Assembly: GCA_963975425.1 (NCBI GenBank)
Contig: CAXBGS010000018.1
Location: 1 to 64,000 of the forward strand
Source: CAXBGS01 sp963975425
Lineage (GTDB): Bacteria; Planctomycetota; Planctomycetia; Pirellulales; Pirellulaceae
Length of the DNA: 64,000 nucleotides
Direction: 5' to 3'
The position numbers were made by a program, and so were the translations under genes. Of the stretch, positions 34,684 through 43,431 are shown piece by piece. The notes beneath the pieces were generated by a model. The model searched no databases. It was not told the origin of the DNA and worked only from the letters and a program-made list of their open reading frames with translations. Each line of letters opens with the position of its first letter. The first letter of the stretch is position 1.

Positions 34684-36915
34684 ATGCCCGATTCTACCTC
34701 GAATATTGTCTATACCCGTACGGATGAAGCCCCCGCCTTGGCAACGGTTTCTTTGCTGCCCATCATCCGGGCCTTCACGTCCGCCGCCGGGATCAACATC
34801 GAACTGCAAGACATCTCGCTCGCCGGCCGCATCCTGTCCAGTTTTCCAGAAAAACTGACTGAGGCACAACGTCGCAGCGACGCACTTTCCGAGCTGGGCG
34901 AATTGGCCAAACAATCACACGCCAATATCGTCAAACTGCCGAACATCAGCGCTTCAATTCCTCAGTTAGTCGAAGCGATTGCCGAACTGAATGACCACGG
35001 CTATGCCGTTCCTGCATTTCCCGAGGAACCCACCACCGACGAAGAAAAAGACGTTCGGGCACGCTATTCCAAAGTACTCGGCAGCGCCGTGAACCCGGTT
35101 CTTCGCGAAGGCAACTCGGACCGACGCGTCGCCGCTCCGGTCAAGGAATACGCCAAAGCACACCCGCACTCGATGGGCGCGTGGAGCAGCGATTCGCAAA
35201 CGCATGTCGCCTCGATGACCGCAGGTGACTTTTACGGAAGCGAAAAGTCACACGTGATGGCCGATGCGGGTGCCGTTCGCATCGAACTGCAAGGCGACGA
35301 CGGTCAAACAACCGTCTTGAAAGACAGCCTGCAATTGCAAGCCGGTGAGGTGATCGATGCTTCGGTCATGAGTTGCAAAGCACTCGTTGACTTTTTAGAG
35401 CGAGAAATCTCGGACGCGAAATCAAGCGGTGTGCTGCTCTCGCTGCACCTGAAAGCGACGATGATGAAGGTGTCCGACCCGATCATCTTTGGCCATGCGG
35501 TCCGTGTTTATTACAAAGACGTCTTCGAACAATTCGGTTCGAAACTGGATGAGATCGGCGTCGATCCGAACAACGGACTCGGCGATGTGCTGGACAAAAT
35601 CAAGGAACTGCCCGCGGACGAAGCGTCCAAAATCTCGTCGGCCATCAATGCGGTCTATGAAAGTCGTCCGGGACTGGCAATGGTCAATTCGGACAAAGGC
35701 ATCACCAATCTGCATGTTCCCAGCGATGTCATCATCGATGCATCGATGCCGGCCGCAATCCGTTCGTCCGGGAAAATGTGGGGGATCGACGGGCAACTGC
35801 ACGACACCAAGGCCGTCATTCCCGATCGTTGCTATAGCGGTGTTTATCAAGCGACAATCGATTTCTGTAAAGAACACGGCGCGTTCGACGTGACCACGAT
35901 GGGCACGGTTTCCAACGTCGGGCTGATGGCCCAGAAGGCCGAAGAGTATGGTTCACACGATAAGACATTTGAAATCCCCGCCGACGGGACCGTACGAGTC
36001 GTCGATCAAGCCGGCACCACACTGATGGAACACAAGGTTGGTCAAGGCGACATCTGGCGGATGTGTCAGACCAAAGACTTGCCGATCCGCGACTGGGTCA
36101 AACTCGCCGTCACCCGCGCGCGTGCCACGGGAGCACCGGCGATCTTTTGGCTCGACAAAGACCGCGCGCACGATGCGAACCTGATTGAAAAGGTGCATGC
36201 CTACTTGCCGGATCATGACACCGATGGCCTAGAGATTCAAATCATGTCGCCCATCCAAGCGACACGGTATACCTGCCAGCGTGCCAAAGACGGGCAGGAC
36301 ACAATTTCGGTCACGGGCAATGTGTTGCGAGATTACCTGACCGACTTGTTTCCGATTTTAGAACTCGGCACCAGTGCCAAGATGCTTTCGATCGTGCCGC
36401 TGCTGGCCGGCGGCGGGCTGTTCGAAACCGGTGCCGGCGGATCCGCGCCCAAGCATGTCGAACAGTTGCTGGAAGAAAACCATTTGCGTTGGGATTCACT
36501 GGGCGAGTTCCTGGCGCTAGCCGTTTCGATTGAAGACCTCGGCACGAAAACTGGAAACGCGAAAGCTTTGGTGCTGGCCGAGACGCTCGATCAAGCCACC
36601 AGCCAGTACTTGAACAATGACAAGTCACCGTCACGCAAAGCCGGCGAGTTGGATAACCGAGGCAGCCATTTTTACCTGGCGATGTACTGGGCTCAGGCAT
36701 TAGCGGCACAGACCAAGGATGCCGAACTCGCAGCCCAGTTTGCAACGTTGGCCAAGACGCTGACAAGCGGCGAAGAAAAGATTGTCAACGAGCTGAACGG
36801 AATCCAAGGCAAACCGGTCGACATCGGTGGATACTACGATCCCGATGAGACAAAAACGCAAGCGGTCATGCGTCCCAGCGAGACGTTGAACGCCGCCATC
36901 AACGCGATGTCCTGA
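34684..36915 (+). CDS. icd: NADP-dependent isocitrate dehydrogenase, monomeric type
   Basis: Oxidatively decarboxylates isocitrate to 2-oxoglutarate with NADP. The 743-residue length and motifs are those of the monomeric class (IDH-II), unrelated in sequence to the usual dimeric enzyme: IVYTRTDEAPALATVSLLPI, LPNISASIPQLVEAI, RREGNSDRR-type substrate segment, and GGLFETGAGGSAPKHVEQL. ATG codons at 34678 and 34684 are both usable; 34684 gives the standard N-terminus. It stands alone. A 9-base hairpin at 36962-36991, without a T-run, follows the stop and may end the transcript. Confidence 0.95.
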   Translation: MPDSTSNIVYTRTDEAPALATVSLLPIIRAFTSAAGINIELQDISLAGRILSSFPEKLTEAQRRSDALSELGELAKQSHANIVKLPNISASIPQLVEAIAELNDHGYAVPAFPEEPTTDEEKDVRARYSKVLGSAVNPVLREGNSDRRVAAPVKEYAKAHPHSMGAWSSDSQTHVASMTAGDFYGSEKSHVMADAGAVRIELQGDDGQTTVLKDSLQLQAGEVIDASVMSCKALVDFLEREISDAKSSGVLLSLHLKATMMKVSDPIIFGHAVRVYYKDVFEQFGSKLDEIGVDPNNGLGDVLDKIKELPADEASKISSAINAVYESRPGLAMVNSDKGITNLHVPSDVIIDASMPAAIRSSGKMWGIDGQLHDTKAVIPDRCYSGVYQATIDFCKEHGAFDVTTMGTVSNVGLMAQKAEEYGSHDKTFEIPADGTVRVVDQAGTTLMEHKVGQGDIWRMCQTKDLPIRDWVKLAVTRARATGAPAIFWLDKDRAHDANLIEKVHAYLPDHDTDGLEIQIMSPIQATRYTCQRAKDGQDTISVTGNVLRDYLTDLFPILELGTSAKMLSIVPLLAGGGLFETGAGGSAPKHVEQLLEENHLRWDSLGEFLALAVSIEDLGTKTGNAKALVLAETLDQATSQYLNNDKSPSRKAGELDNRGSHFYLAMYWAQALAAQTKDAELAAQFATLAKTLTSGEEKIVNELNGIQGKPVDIGGYYDPDETKTQAVMRPSETLNAAINAMS

Positions 36916-37006
36916 GACGAGATTTCGAGAGACGATCCGGCTTATATCGCATCCGTTTCGTGAACGCTGAAACGCTGGATTGTCAGCGTTCTCGGTGGAC
37001 GACAGT

Positions 37007-37102
37007 GCAGTCAGGCGACAGTGCAGTCAGGCGACAGCGCAGTCAGGCGACAGCGCAGTCGGTCGACAGCGCAGTCGGTCGACAGCGCGCACGGTCGATA
37101 GC
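37007..37102. repeat. Six-copy 16-base tandem repeat
   Basis: Units begin at 37007, 37023, 37039, 37055, 37071 and 37087. The first five share GCAGTC and end in CGACAGY; the middle changes from AGG to GGT after the third, and the sixth is more diverged. The 16-base period does not keep a reading frame, so the array is non-coding. Confidence 0.9.
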
Positions 37103-37435
37103 GTCGACAAACGGAAGCCGGTCACCCAAACAGCAGGGAATCAAAATCGCGATCGCCCGTCGCGAATGAAAGGGTCCGCTGACGCGTGTTGAAATGCTTG
37201 CGAGGCAAATCTCGAGTCAACACAATCGGTATCGACCGTGTCGTGAAAGCAATCGTCCTCTGCAAAGCAAGCAAGTGACACACGTGTCGGTCGATCCGAC
37301 GGTACCGTGCACAATGCGTGACTTGGCACAAATTTCGCACAGCCGAATTTCAAACAACGGTATCACGCTGAACTCGTGTGCGGGGATAAAAATCATTTCC
37401 TTTGTGGAATCCGCGGCGATAGAATCCGTGAATCC

Positions 37436-37463
37436 TGGCGTGACGACCTGCACCGTCACGCCA
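37436..37463. promoter_or_regulatory. Perfect 9-base inverted repeat before the CxxC gene
   Basis: TGGCGTGAC at 37436-37444 and GTCACGCCA at 37455-37463 are exact reverse complements, 10 bases apart, ending 28 bases before ATG 37492. Position and symmetry fit an operator or a 5' leader hairpin. Confidence 0.55.
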
Positions 37464-37491
37464 ACGCTTATCCTCCTTTTCGAGAAGACCG

Positions 37492-37977
37492 ATGAAACGC
37501 TTCACCGTAACCGTTGCGATCACCGCACTGTTGTTGACCACAGCTGTCGCCGATCATCACAACGAAAAACCATGGCTAGACATGCAGAACTGTGAAATCT
37601 GCAAGCACATGTCAAAGCACATGGATGTGATGCAAAACGTCACCTGGGAAACGCACAAAATCGAAAGCGGATTACTATCCGCATCCGTGGTCCCCAAAGA
37701 ACACCGCCAGATGGTCGATGCCATACATAAAAACATGCAAGCATCGGCAAAGCTGTTCGAGACCGGAAAAGACATGCAGTTGTGTGGATTCTGCAATTCG
37801 CACATGGCATTGAAAAAATCCGGAGCGAAAGAACAGGAGATCAACACCGATTTCGGAATGGTCTCTTTGCTAACCTCCGATGATCCTGACGTCGTCAAGC
37901 AGATCCACGATCACGCCGAAAAGACGATCAAAGAGTTTGCCGCGTTCAAAGAAGCTGCTGCTGGGGCGCATCAATAG
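37492..37977 (+). CDS. Small secreted double-CxxC protein, function unknown
   Basis: A 161-residue protein with a clean signal peptide (KRFTVTVAITALLLTTAVA, cut before DHH). The mature part is about 140 residues, helical, with two CxxC pairs: NCEICKHMSKHMDVM near the N-terminus and LCGFCNSHMALKK in the middle. Each is followed closely by His-Met, a pattern that suits binding of Cu, Zn or Fe rather than a thioredoxin fold. The C-terminal helix is Lys/Ala-rich. I do not recognise the family. The ATG is preceded by TCCTCCTTTTCGAGAAG and, further up, by a perfect inverted repeat. It is monocistronic and is followed by two hairpins. Confidence 0.82.
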   Translation: MKRFTVTVAITALLLTTAVADHHNEKPWLDMQNCEICKHMSKHMDVMQNVTWETHKIESGLLSASVVPKEHRQMVDAIHKNMQASAKLFETGKDMQLCGFCNSHMALKKSGAKEQEINTDFGMVSLLTSDDPDVVKQIHDHAEKTIKEFAAFKEAAAGAHQ

Positions 37978-37998
37978 ACGCACCATCAAGTGAACTCA

Positions 37999-38080
37999 TG
38001 ACGGCCATTGGCAGCTGGCCGTCACCAGTTGAGCTGATCGCAATCGCAGGTCGGAACAGCACACGGGCTTGTTCCGGCCT
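37999..38080. terminator. Two hairpins between convergent genes
   Basis: The first (37999-38007 / 38016-38024, TGACGGCCA / TGGCCGTCA) has a 9-base perfect stem and 8-base loop. The second (38048-38058 / 38070-38080) has an 11-base stem with one G-T pair and an 11-base loop. Neither has a T-run, so they may be factor-assisted or processing signals for the convergent CxxC and PhoD genes. Confidence 0.5.
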
Positions 38081-38102
38081 ACGTTCTCATTCGACGCTCG
38101 TC

Positions 38103-39968
38103 TCACTCGCGATCCAGTGAGATCGCTTCTGCGTAGGCCAATTCGCCGGTACGTCCGTCATAATATTGAAAGACGACTTGTGGATGCGGATAGGCAACCA
38201 AGCGTTTATCACCAAGCTTTTGCGGCATGTTAAAAACGTTGTTGACCTGAACGACACAAAAATGTGGATACAGGCGTTCCAGCCGTGGCAAATCGGCCAA
38301 GATGTAACTGCTCCAGCGAATATCGCACTCACGCGGACCGAATTTAAATTTGCCAGTCGCCGGCCGATCGCTTTCGTCAAGCTCAGGTACATGGTTCACA
38401 CTGTTGTGCGGCCCGCAACAGAATTCCCAGACGTTATCAGTGACCTTGATCGCAAAACTATTATGCAGATCACCGGTCATCACAAACACCTTCTTGCCGA
38501 GCTTTTCCCACTCATTGATCAACATCTCGCGCTCGTCAAAGAATCCCGTCCAGGCTTCCTCTTTGTTCGCAGCATCGGCTTCGAATCCACCGGCACCTGA
38601 GTGCGGAATCATGAAGGGAACGGTCGAAACGACAAAGAAAAAATCAGCATCGCTTTCCTTCATCGATCGCAGCAGCCATTCCCGCTGCGGTTTGCCGATC
38701 ATGGAGACGCCCGGCTTATCTCGCTGGCTGACATCGTGCATGTCGCGGTCACCGCGGGTGTCGATCAAATAAAACTCGCAGTTCGAAACCCGAAACTTTC
38801 CGTAACTACGCCGGCCGATCGAGTAACTCAAATCATTGTCGTCAACTTTCGCCGGCATGTGCACGCGCACCGTATGCGGGTCAACGACTTCGACGATGTC
38901 ATACACGTACGAGTTCTTGTTGCCCTCGTCGTTGTCATAAATCATGTCATTGACGCCGGCCTCGGGGGTGCCCCAATGAACGTGCAAGTTTGTCATTTCG
39001 GAAAGTGGCAACTTGGTAAAATCTGTGTTGGGATCGACCAATAAGTCGCTGCCCGCTTTCATCGAGGCTTTACCAAAATGGATTGGATGATCGTGTTCCA
39101 TCGGGTTTGCCCAACCGAGATAGTCAAACCAAGCTTTCGTTCCGATGTCACGAAACACGGTGCGGCGATGACGCTTTCCCGATTCCGCGGAGCCCCAGAT
39201 GTCATTAATCAATTCATGATCATCGAAGGTAAAGTAGCTCGGCATGTTGCGATGCCAATCGGCCAATGCATCGCCGCGACTAAGGTACAGTTTGTAATTT
39301 TCCCAAACGCCGACGATCGTCGGCATGACTTGAACCGCTAGCGGGAATTCGGCTAACCCCTGCACCAGACGCCAAGCTTCCGGCGGATAAGTTCGTAACT
39401 CTTCGTACAGCCAATCCCCGTTCATGATGTGAAAGTGAACTTTGTCGGCCCAATCTTTGTTCAAATGCTCGTAGGTGGTTGCCCGGTGACCGCCGCCGTG
39501 CAGCGGATTCTGGTTGGCGCACGAACCAATTTGAAATCGAAAATTAAACAGTCCTTTCGGATTGTGCTCGGCGTTGCGAGACTCATCGGCGCTGGGCAGC
39601 GTCAAGAATGTTCCCGGCAACCCATGCGGACGTTCGTTGACCCAGACTTGATAGTGATAGCGAGTATCGGGTTTCAGTCCGACGAGTTGGGCCACGCCGG
39701 TGTTGTCGTCATCATTTTTGGTCGTCGCAACCGCGCTGACCTGATCCATCGCGTCGGGCTCGGTGCCATAACGCACGGTGAACTCACCTGCCTCGGACGT
39801 TCGCGCCCAAACGACCACTGAAGTCGCGGTCGGTTGGCCTAACATTGGACCGTGGGTCAAGCGGATCGGATCACGCCGCTGTTGGCTGTGAACGGACGAA
39901 CCGTAGGACGCCATAAAAAACAAGGCGAAAACAATCAGGCATCGACAAACATCAAGTCTATATTTCAT
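38103..39968 (-). CDS. phoD: PhoD-family alkaline phosphatase
   Basis: A secreted 621-residue metallophosphatase for phosphate mono- and diesters. A signal peptide (LIVFALFFMASYGSSVHSQ) precedes an N-terminal Fn3-like PhoD domain (LGQPTATSVVVWARTSEAGEFTVRYG) and the catalytic domain with IMNGDWLYEE, FTFDDHELINDIWGS, and the late metal histidines in VMTGDLHNS. Family enzymes bind Ca and Fe and act in phosphate scavenging. Single gene, convergent with the CxxC gene and upstream of none on its strand; the next minus-strand gene (oxidoreductase) ends 70 bases before its start. No Pho box was recognised. Confidence 0.92.
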   Translation of the reverse strand: MKYRLDVCRCLIVFALFFMASYGSSVHSQQRRDPIRLTHGPMLGQPTATSVVVWARTSEAGEFTVRYGTEPDAMDQVSAVATTKNDDDNTGVAQLVGLKPDTRYHYQVWVNERPHGLPGTFLTLPSADESRNAEHNPKGLFNFRFQIGSCANQNPLHGGGHRATTYEHLNKDWADKVHFHIMNGDWLYEELRTYPPEAWRLVQGLAEFPLAVQVMPTIVGVWENYKLYLSRGDALADWHRNMPSYFTFDDHELINDIWGSAESGKRHRRTVFRDIGTKAWFDYLGWANPMEHDHPIHFGKASMKAGSDLLVDPNTDFTKLPLSEMTNLHVHWGTPEAGVNDMIYDNDEGNKNSYVYDIVEVVDPHTVRVHMPAKVDDNDLSYSIGRRSYGKFRVSNCEFYLIDTRGDRDMHDVSQRDKPGVSMIGKPQREWLLRSMKESDADFFFVVSTVPFMIPHSGAGGFEADAANKEEAWTGFFDEREMLINEWEKLGKKVFVMTGDLHNSFAIKVTDNVWEFCCGPHNSVNHVPELDESDRPATGKFKFGPRECDIRWSSYILADLPRLERLYPHFCVVQVNNVFNMPQKLGDKRLVAYPHPQVVFQYYDGRTGELAYAEAISLDRE

Positions 39969-40037
39969 TGCGAGCGGGCTTGTGGAATCGGGTTGGGAAT
40001 TGGGGGGTCCACATTCTAACCAGCCACGACGCGCGTG

Positions 40038-41159
40038 TTATTGCTTGAGCGTAAAATCGGGCAGCCCGATTTTTTCGCCACCGCGAATCGCTGATTCGTG
40101 CGCGCAGATACCGACACAGGTCCAATTCGCACTGGTAACCGCATTGGGCCATGGGTCACGGTCATTCAGCAGTGCATCGGTAAACTCGTTCACCAAATGC
40201 GGGTGCGATCCGCCGTGACCGCCGCCTTGAACAAACGACAAGTGTTCGGCATCGTGGATTTCTTGCGGCAAGGTGAACTTTTGAATTTCTGGCGGCAGAA
40301 GATGCGCAAAATCTGGCACTTCGACTTTCTCGGGGATTTCCGGCTCGGGCTTCTTTGCGGTGTGGATGACGTGCGGTTCGTTCTCAATCAGCGTCCACTC
40401 GAAACTTTTCTTGGTGCCGTACACGTCAAAGCTTTCACGGTACTGACGTGCGACGTCATACAAGAATCGCCAAATATGGGCCGCCACGTCACTGTCTTTG
40501 ATCTTGATGTGGCATGACTCGACCGCGAATTTATTGCCGGACTTTTCGGCAATGTCCTCTCGCACGGTGCCGCTGCCGAAACAGCTGACGTACTCGGCGA
40601 GCCCGTTGACAAGTCCCAGACAGGGGCTGACGACGTGCGTGGCGTAGTGCATGGGAATCATTCGCTGCCAATAATCCGGCCAACCGTCCATGTCCTGCGG
40701 ATGCGAAGCGGCCAAGTGCTGAATTTTCCCCAGCTCGCCTTTTTCGTACATGTCTTTGATGAACAAAAACTCACGGCTGTAGACCACCGTTTCAGCCATC
40801 ATGTATTTCAGGCCTGTTTCTTTGACCTTGTTAACGATCTGTTCGCATTCGCCTATGGTCGTCGCCATCGGCACGGTACACATCACGTGCTTTCCCGCAT
40901 CCAGAGCTTTTAGCGACATCCAGGCATGGTCCGGAATCGGGCTGTTGATGTGAACGAAATCGACTTCGTGGTCGGCCAATACGTCATCGAAATCGTTGTA
41001 TCGTTTTTCGATTCCGAATTGCTTTCCCGATTCTTGCAGTGCCTGCTCGTTGCGCCGGCAAATCGCGACAACGTTTGTGTTGGGGTGAGCCTGATAGATC
41101 GGAATAAATTCGGCACCGAAACCAAGTCCGACCATAGCGACATTCACAATTTTAGCCAT
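40038..41159 (-). CDS. Gfo/Idh/MocA-family oxidoreductase without the EKP lysine
   Basis: A 373-residue NAD(P)-dependent family member. The Rossmann fold is clear (VNVAMVGLGFGAEFIPIY) and the C-terminal sheet domain follows. In canonical enzymes an EKP motif holds the catalytic lysine; here the segment reads MCTVPMAT, with V96 at that position, so catalysis must differ or be lost. It is the last gene of a minus-strand operon with hydroxyproline-type genes, 52 bases after the amino-acid oxidase. Unlike most secreted planctomycete members it has no Tat signal, so it is cytoplasmic. The substrate is unknown. Confidence 0.88.
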   Translation of the reverse strand: MAKIVNVAMVGLGFGAEFIPIYQAHPNTNVVAICRRNEQALQESGKQFGIEKRYNDFDDVLADHEVDFVHINSPIPDHAWMSLKALDAGKHVMCTVPMATTIGECEQIVNKVKETGLKYMMAETVVYSREFLFIKDMYEKGELGKIQHLAASHPQDMDGWPDYWQRMIPMHYATHVVSPCLGLVNGLAEYVSCFGSGTVREDIAEKSGNKFAVESCHIKIKDSDVAAHIWRFLYDVARQYRESFDVYGTKKSFEWTLIENEPHVIHTAKKPEPEIPEKVEVPDFAHLLPPEIQKFTLPQEIHDAEHLSFVQGGGHGGSHPHLVNEFTDALLNDRDPWPNAVTSANWTCVGICAHESAIRGGEKIGLPDFTLKQ

Positions 41160-41211
41160 CCGAAACTATCCCTTTGCGTTTGAAAAAGTCATGCAACCCA
41201 TGATTCGGTCT

Positions 41212-42468
41212 TCACTGGAAGCGATCAGGCGAGAGCAATTGTAACGACTGCAAACGTGGCGTTTCGCGCGCGACCAGTTCGGAAACCAAAGAACCAGAAA
41301 CCGCCGCCAAGCTTATCCCCATCATCGCGTGCCCGGTTGCCGTCATGACGTTTTCCCATTTCGATGTACGACCGAGGTAGGGCAATCCATCGGGCGAACA
41401 GGGCCGCAGCCCGACCCAAGGTTGCAGCCGGGCGAAATCCTCAACATCGAACGCCGGAAAGTATTTGGGCATCGCGTCGATGATTCCCTGCACGCGCCCG
41501 CGCGAAACCGAGAGATCGTTACCGGCCATTTCCATTGTCCCACCGACGCGCAGGGAATCGCCCATCGGTGTCACCGCAACGCGAGCTTCATGCAACAGCG
41601 AACACAGTCGCGGTTGCTGTACCGGACGATCCAGTGTCACGCTGTAGCCCTTTCCCGCTTGCATCGGAATCGATATCCCCAAAGCCTTGGCCAGTTCCAT
41701 CGTCCAAACGCCACCAGACAAAACGATTTCATCGGCGGGAATTTCGTCCTGATCGTCGGCGACCGCATGCACCCGGCGACCAGAGCTGATGAAATCACGA
41801 ACGTGTCGATTCCAGAGAAAGCGGCATCCCTGACTGACAAGGCTGCGCTGCAAACTGTTCATCAAGCGATCCGGCGACAGGTGACAATCCTGCGAATAGT
41901 AGACGCTGCCGGCCACATCCATCGTGACGTCGGGATCCAGGACCGCGGTTTCCTCGGCGGATAAAACGGAAGCGGGCACGTCAAAGCGATTTGCCAATTC
42001 GGCCGTCTTTGCTTCTTCGTCCAATCCCGCCTGCGTTTTACACAGCATCACCAACCCACGTTGCTGCAGACCGAATCCGTCGGGCAGCGACGATTGCAAT
42101 TCCTCGTACAGCGATCGGCTGCGAAAATGCATTTCACGCAGCAGTGGCGCCGATCGCTGAACATGACGTGACGAACAATGATTCCGAAACTGCCATAACC
42201 AACGCAGCAAGTCCCACGACGCACGTGGATGAATATAGAAGGGCGATTTCGGATCCCACATCCATTTCAGCCCCAACCGAATCATCCCCGGTGCTGCAAG
42301 CGGAACGACATGACTGGGCACCAACATGCCCGCATTGCCAAAGGAGCAACCGTCGCGACGTGGCTGATTTTGATCGATCACGGTGACCTGCATGCCCCGG
42401 CGAGTGCAGTACCATGCGGCGCATAAGCCGATCACGCCGCCGCCGATGATCACGACACGTTTTGCCAA
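41212..42468 (-). CDS. DadA-type FAD amino-acid dehydrogenase (likely cis-4-hydroxy-D-proline)
   Basis: A 418-residue flavoprotein with the dinucleotide fold VVIIGGGVIGLCAAWYCTRRG at the N-terminus, the DadA-like RRDGCSFGNAGMLVPSHVVPLAAPG segment, and the C-terminal FAD strand (RPCSPDGLPYLGRT, ATGHAMMGISLAAVSG). DadA-family enzymes oxidise D-amino acids to imino acids and pass electrons to the respiratory chain. Because an epimerase of the hydroxyproline type and a Pyr4H2C-deaminase-like aldolase-family gene precede it in the operon, cis-4-hydroxy-D-proline is the most likely substrate. It starts 15 bases after the epimerase stop. Confidence 0.9.
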   Translation of the reverse strand: MAKRVVIIGGGVIGLCAAWYCTRRGMQVTVIDQNQPRRDGCSFGNAGMLVPSHVVPLAAPGMIRLGLKWMWDPKSPFYIHPRASWDLLRWLWQFRNHCSSRHVQRSAPLLREMHFRSRSLYEELQSSLPDGFGLQQRGLVMLCKTQAGLDEEAKTAELANRFDVPASVLSAEETAVLDPDVTMDVAGSVYYSQDCHLSPDRLMNSLQRSLVSQGCRFLWNRHVRDFISSGRRVHAVADDQDEIPADEIVLSGGVWTMELAKALGISIPMQAGKGYSVTLDRPVQQPRLCSLLHEARVAVTPMGDSLRVGGTMEMAGNDLSVSRGRVQGIIDAMPKYFPAFDVEDFARLQPWVGLRPCSPDGLPYLGRTSKWENVMTATGHAMMGISLAAVSGSLVSELVARETPRLQSLQLLSPDRFQ

Positions 42469-42483
42469 TCCGATATTCCTCGT

Positions 42484-43431
42484 TCAAACTTGATCCGCTT
42501 CGATTCCCCAACAGAACCGGTCGCTTGGGTCAAGCAACAGTGTCGCCTCAGAAACCAGATGAGCCCTGCCGTTGATGGTCGGCACAATTTTTCCTTCGGA
42601 TTCATCCATCCACTCGAAGCTGCCGTGAAAAACGGTGCCCAGAATGCCTTCTTGTGTCCAGGTTTGCCCAGGCCTCAGCTCGCCATCGGCAGCCAGGCAG
42701 GCCAACTTGGCACTCGTGCCGGTTCCGCACGGCGAGCGATCGTATTGAAATCCCGGACACAAGACGAAATTACGTGAATCTGAATCCGGTGCGATGGGTG
42801 CGCCGAACAATTCGACATGATCCACGTCCGGGTAACCTTGTTGATTGATGGCTCGCCGGATCGCCGACGCAGTCTGCAGCAACGTCTTACGGCTAGTGGA
42901 TTGCATCTCGATCATCGGTTCACGAACAAGGTAAAACCAGTTGCCCCCCCAGGCCACGTCTCCGGATACCGCACCGATTCCATCCACATCGATCGAGACG
43001 GATTTGGCAAGGCGATAACTGGGAACGTTCTGAATTGATACGGATTGATCGTCGCGCAGCGTCACCGTAACAACGCCGACCGGTGTCTCGATTCGTGACA
43101 CCCCTTGATCAATGCGGCCAAGGTGCTGCAGTGTCGCAACCACACCGATCATGCCGTGACCACACATCCCCAAAAAGCCAACGTTGTTAAAGAAAATCAC
43201 GCCCGCGGCGCAGTCGGGATCCTGCGGTCGGCAGAGCAGGGCACCGACAACGACATCGCTGCCACGAGGCTCGTTCACCACCGCTTTGCGATAGTCGTCA
43301 AACGACTGTTGGAACCGCGCCAGTTGCTGCTGCAGAGAGCCGTCGCCCAGATCGGGGCCGCCGTCGACAACCACTCGCGTTGGTTCACCGCAGGTGTGCG
43401 AGTCAACAACTTCGATGCGCTGGAACATCAC
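42484..43431 (-). CDS. 4-hydroxyproline 2-epimerase (proline racemase family)
   Basis: A 315-residue cofactor-independent racemase. Both catalytic cysteines are present: C90 in MCGHGMIG and C234 in SPCGTGTSA. The first C-x-H-G and the S-x-C-G-T-G motifs match the hydroxyproline 2-epimerase group; trans-3-hydroxyproline dehydratases have Thr at the second site, so that alternative is excluded. It converts trans-4-hydroxy-L-proline to cis-4-hydroxy-D-proline for the downstream dehydrogenase. The start overlaps the preceding stop (TGATG), so translation is coupled. An import gene is not visible nearby. Confidence 0.92.
   Translation of the reverse strand: MMFQRIEVVDSHTCGEPTRVVVDGGPDLGDGSLQQQLARFQQSFDDYRKAVVNEPRGSDVVVGALLCRPQDPDCAAGVIFFNNVGFLGMCGHGMIGVVATLQHLGRIDQGVSRIETPVGVVTVTLRDDQSVSIQNVPSYRLAKSVSIDVDGIGAVSGDVAWGGNWFYLVREPMIEMQSTSRKTLLQTASAIRRAINQQGYPDVDHVELFGAPIAPDSDSRNFVLCPGFQYDRSPCGTGTSAKLACLAADGELRPGQTWTQEGILGTVFHGSFEWMDESEGKIVPTINGRAHLVSEATLLLDPSDRFCWGIEADQV

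Larger units (their letters stand above)
36916..37491. other. Intergenic region between icd and the CxxC protein
   Basis: About 575 bases without a gene I would support. It holds a GAACGCTGA/TCAGCGTTC hairpin at 36962-36991, a six-copy 16-base array at 37007-37102, and a perfect inverted repeat at 37436-37463 just before the next start. The small frames that cross the array are artefacts of its repetition. Confidence 0.6.

Noticed and set aside
37007..37102. Array considered as a CRISPR
   Set aside because: Units are directly adjacent with no spacers and only 16 bases long; no cas gene is present. The same applies to the arrays at 49013 and 15836.
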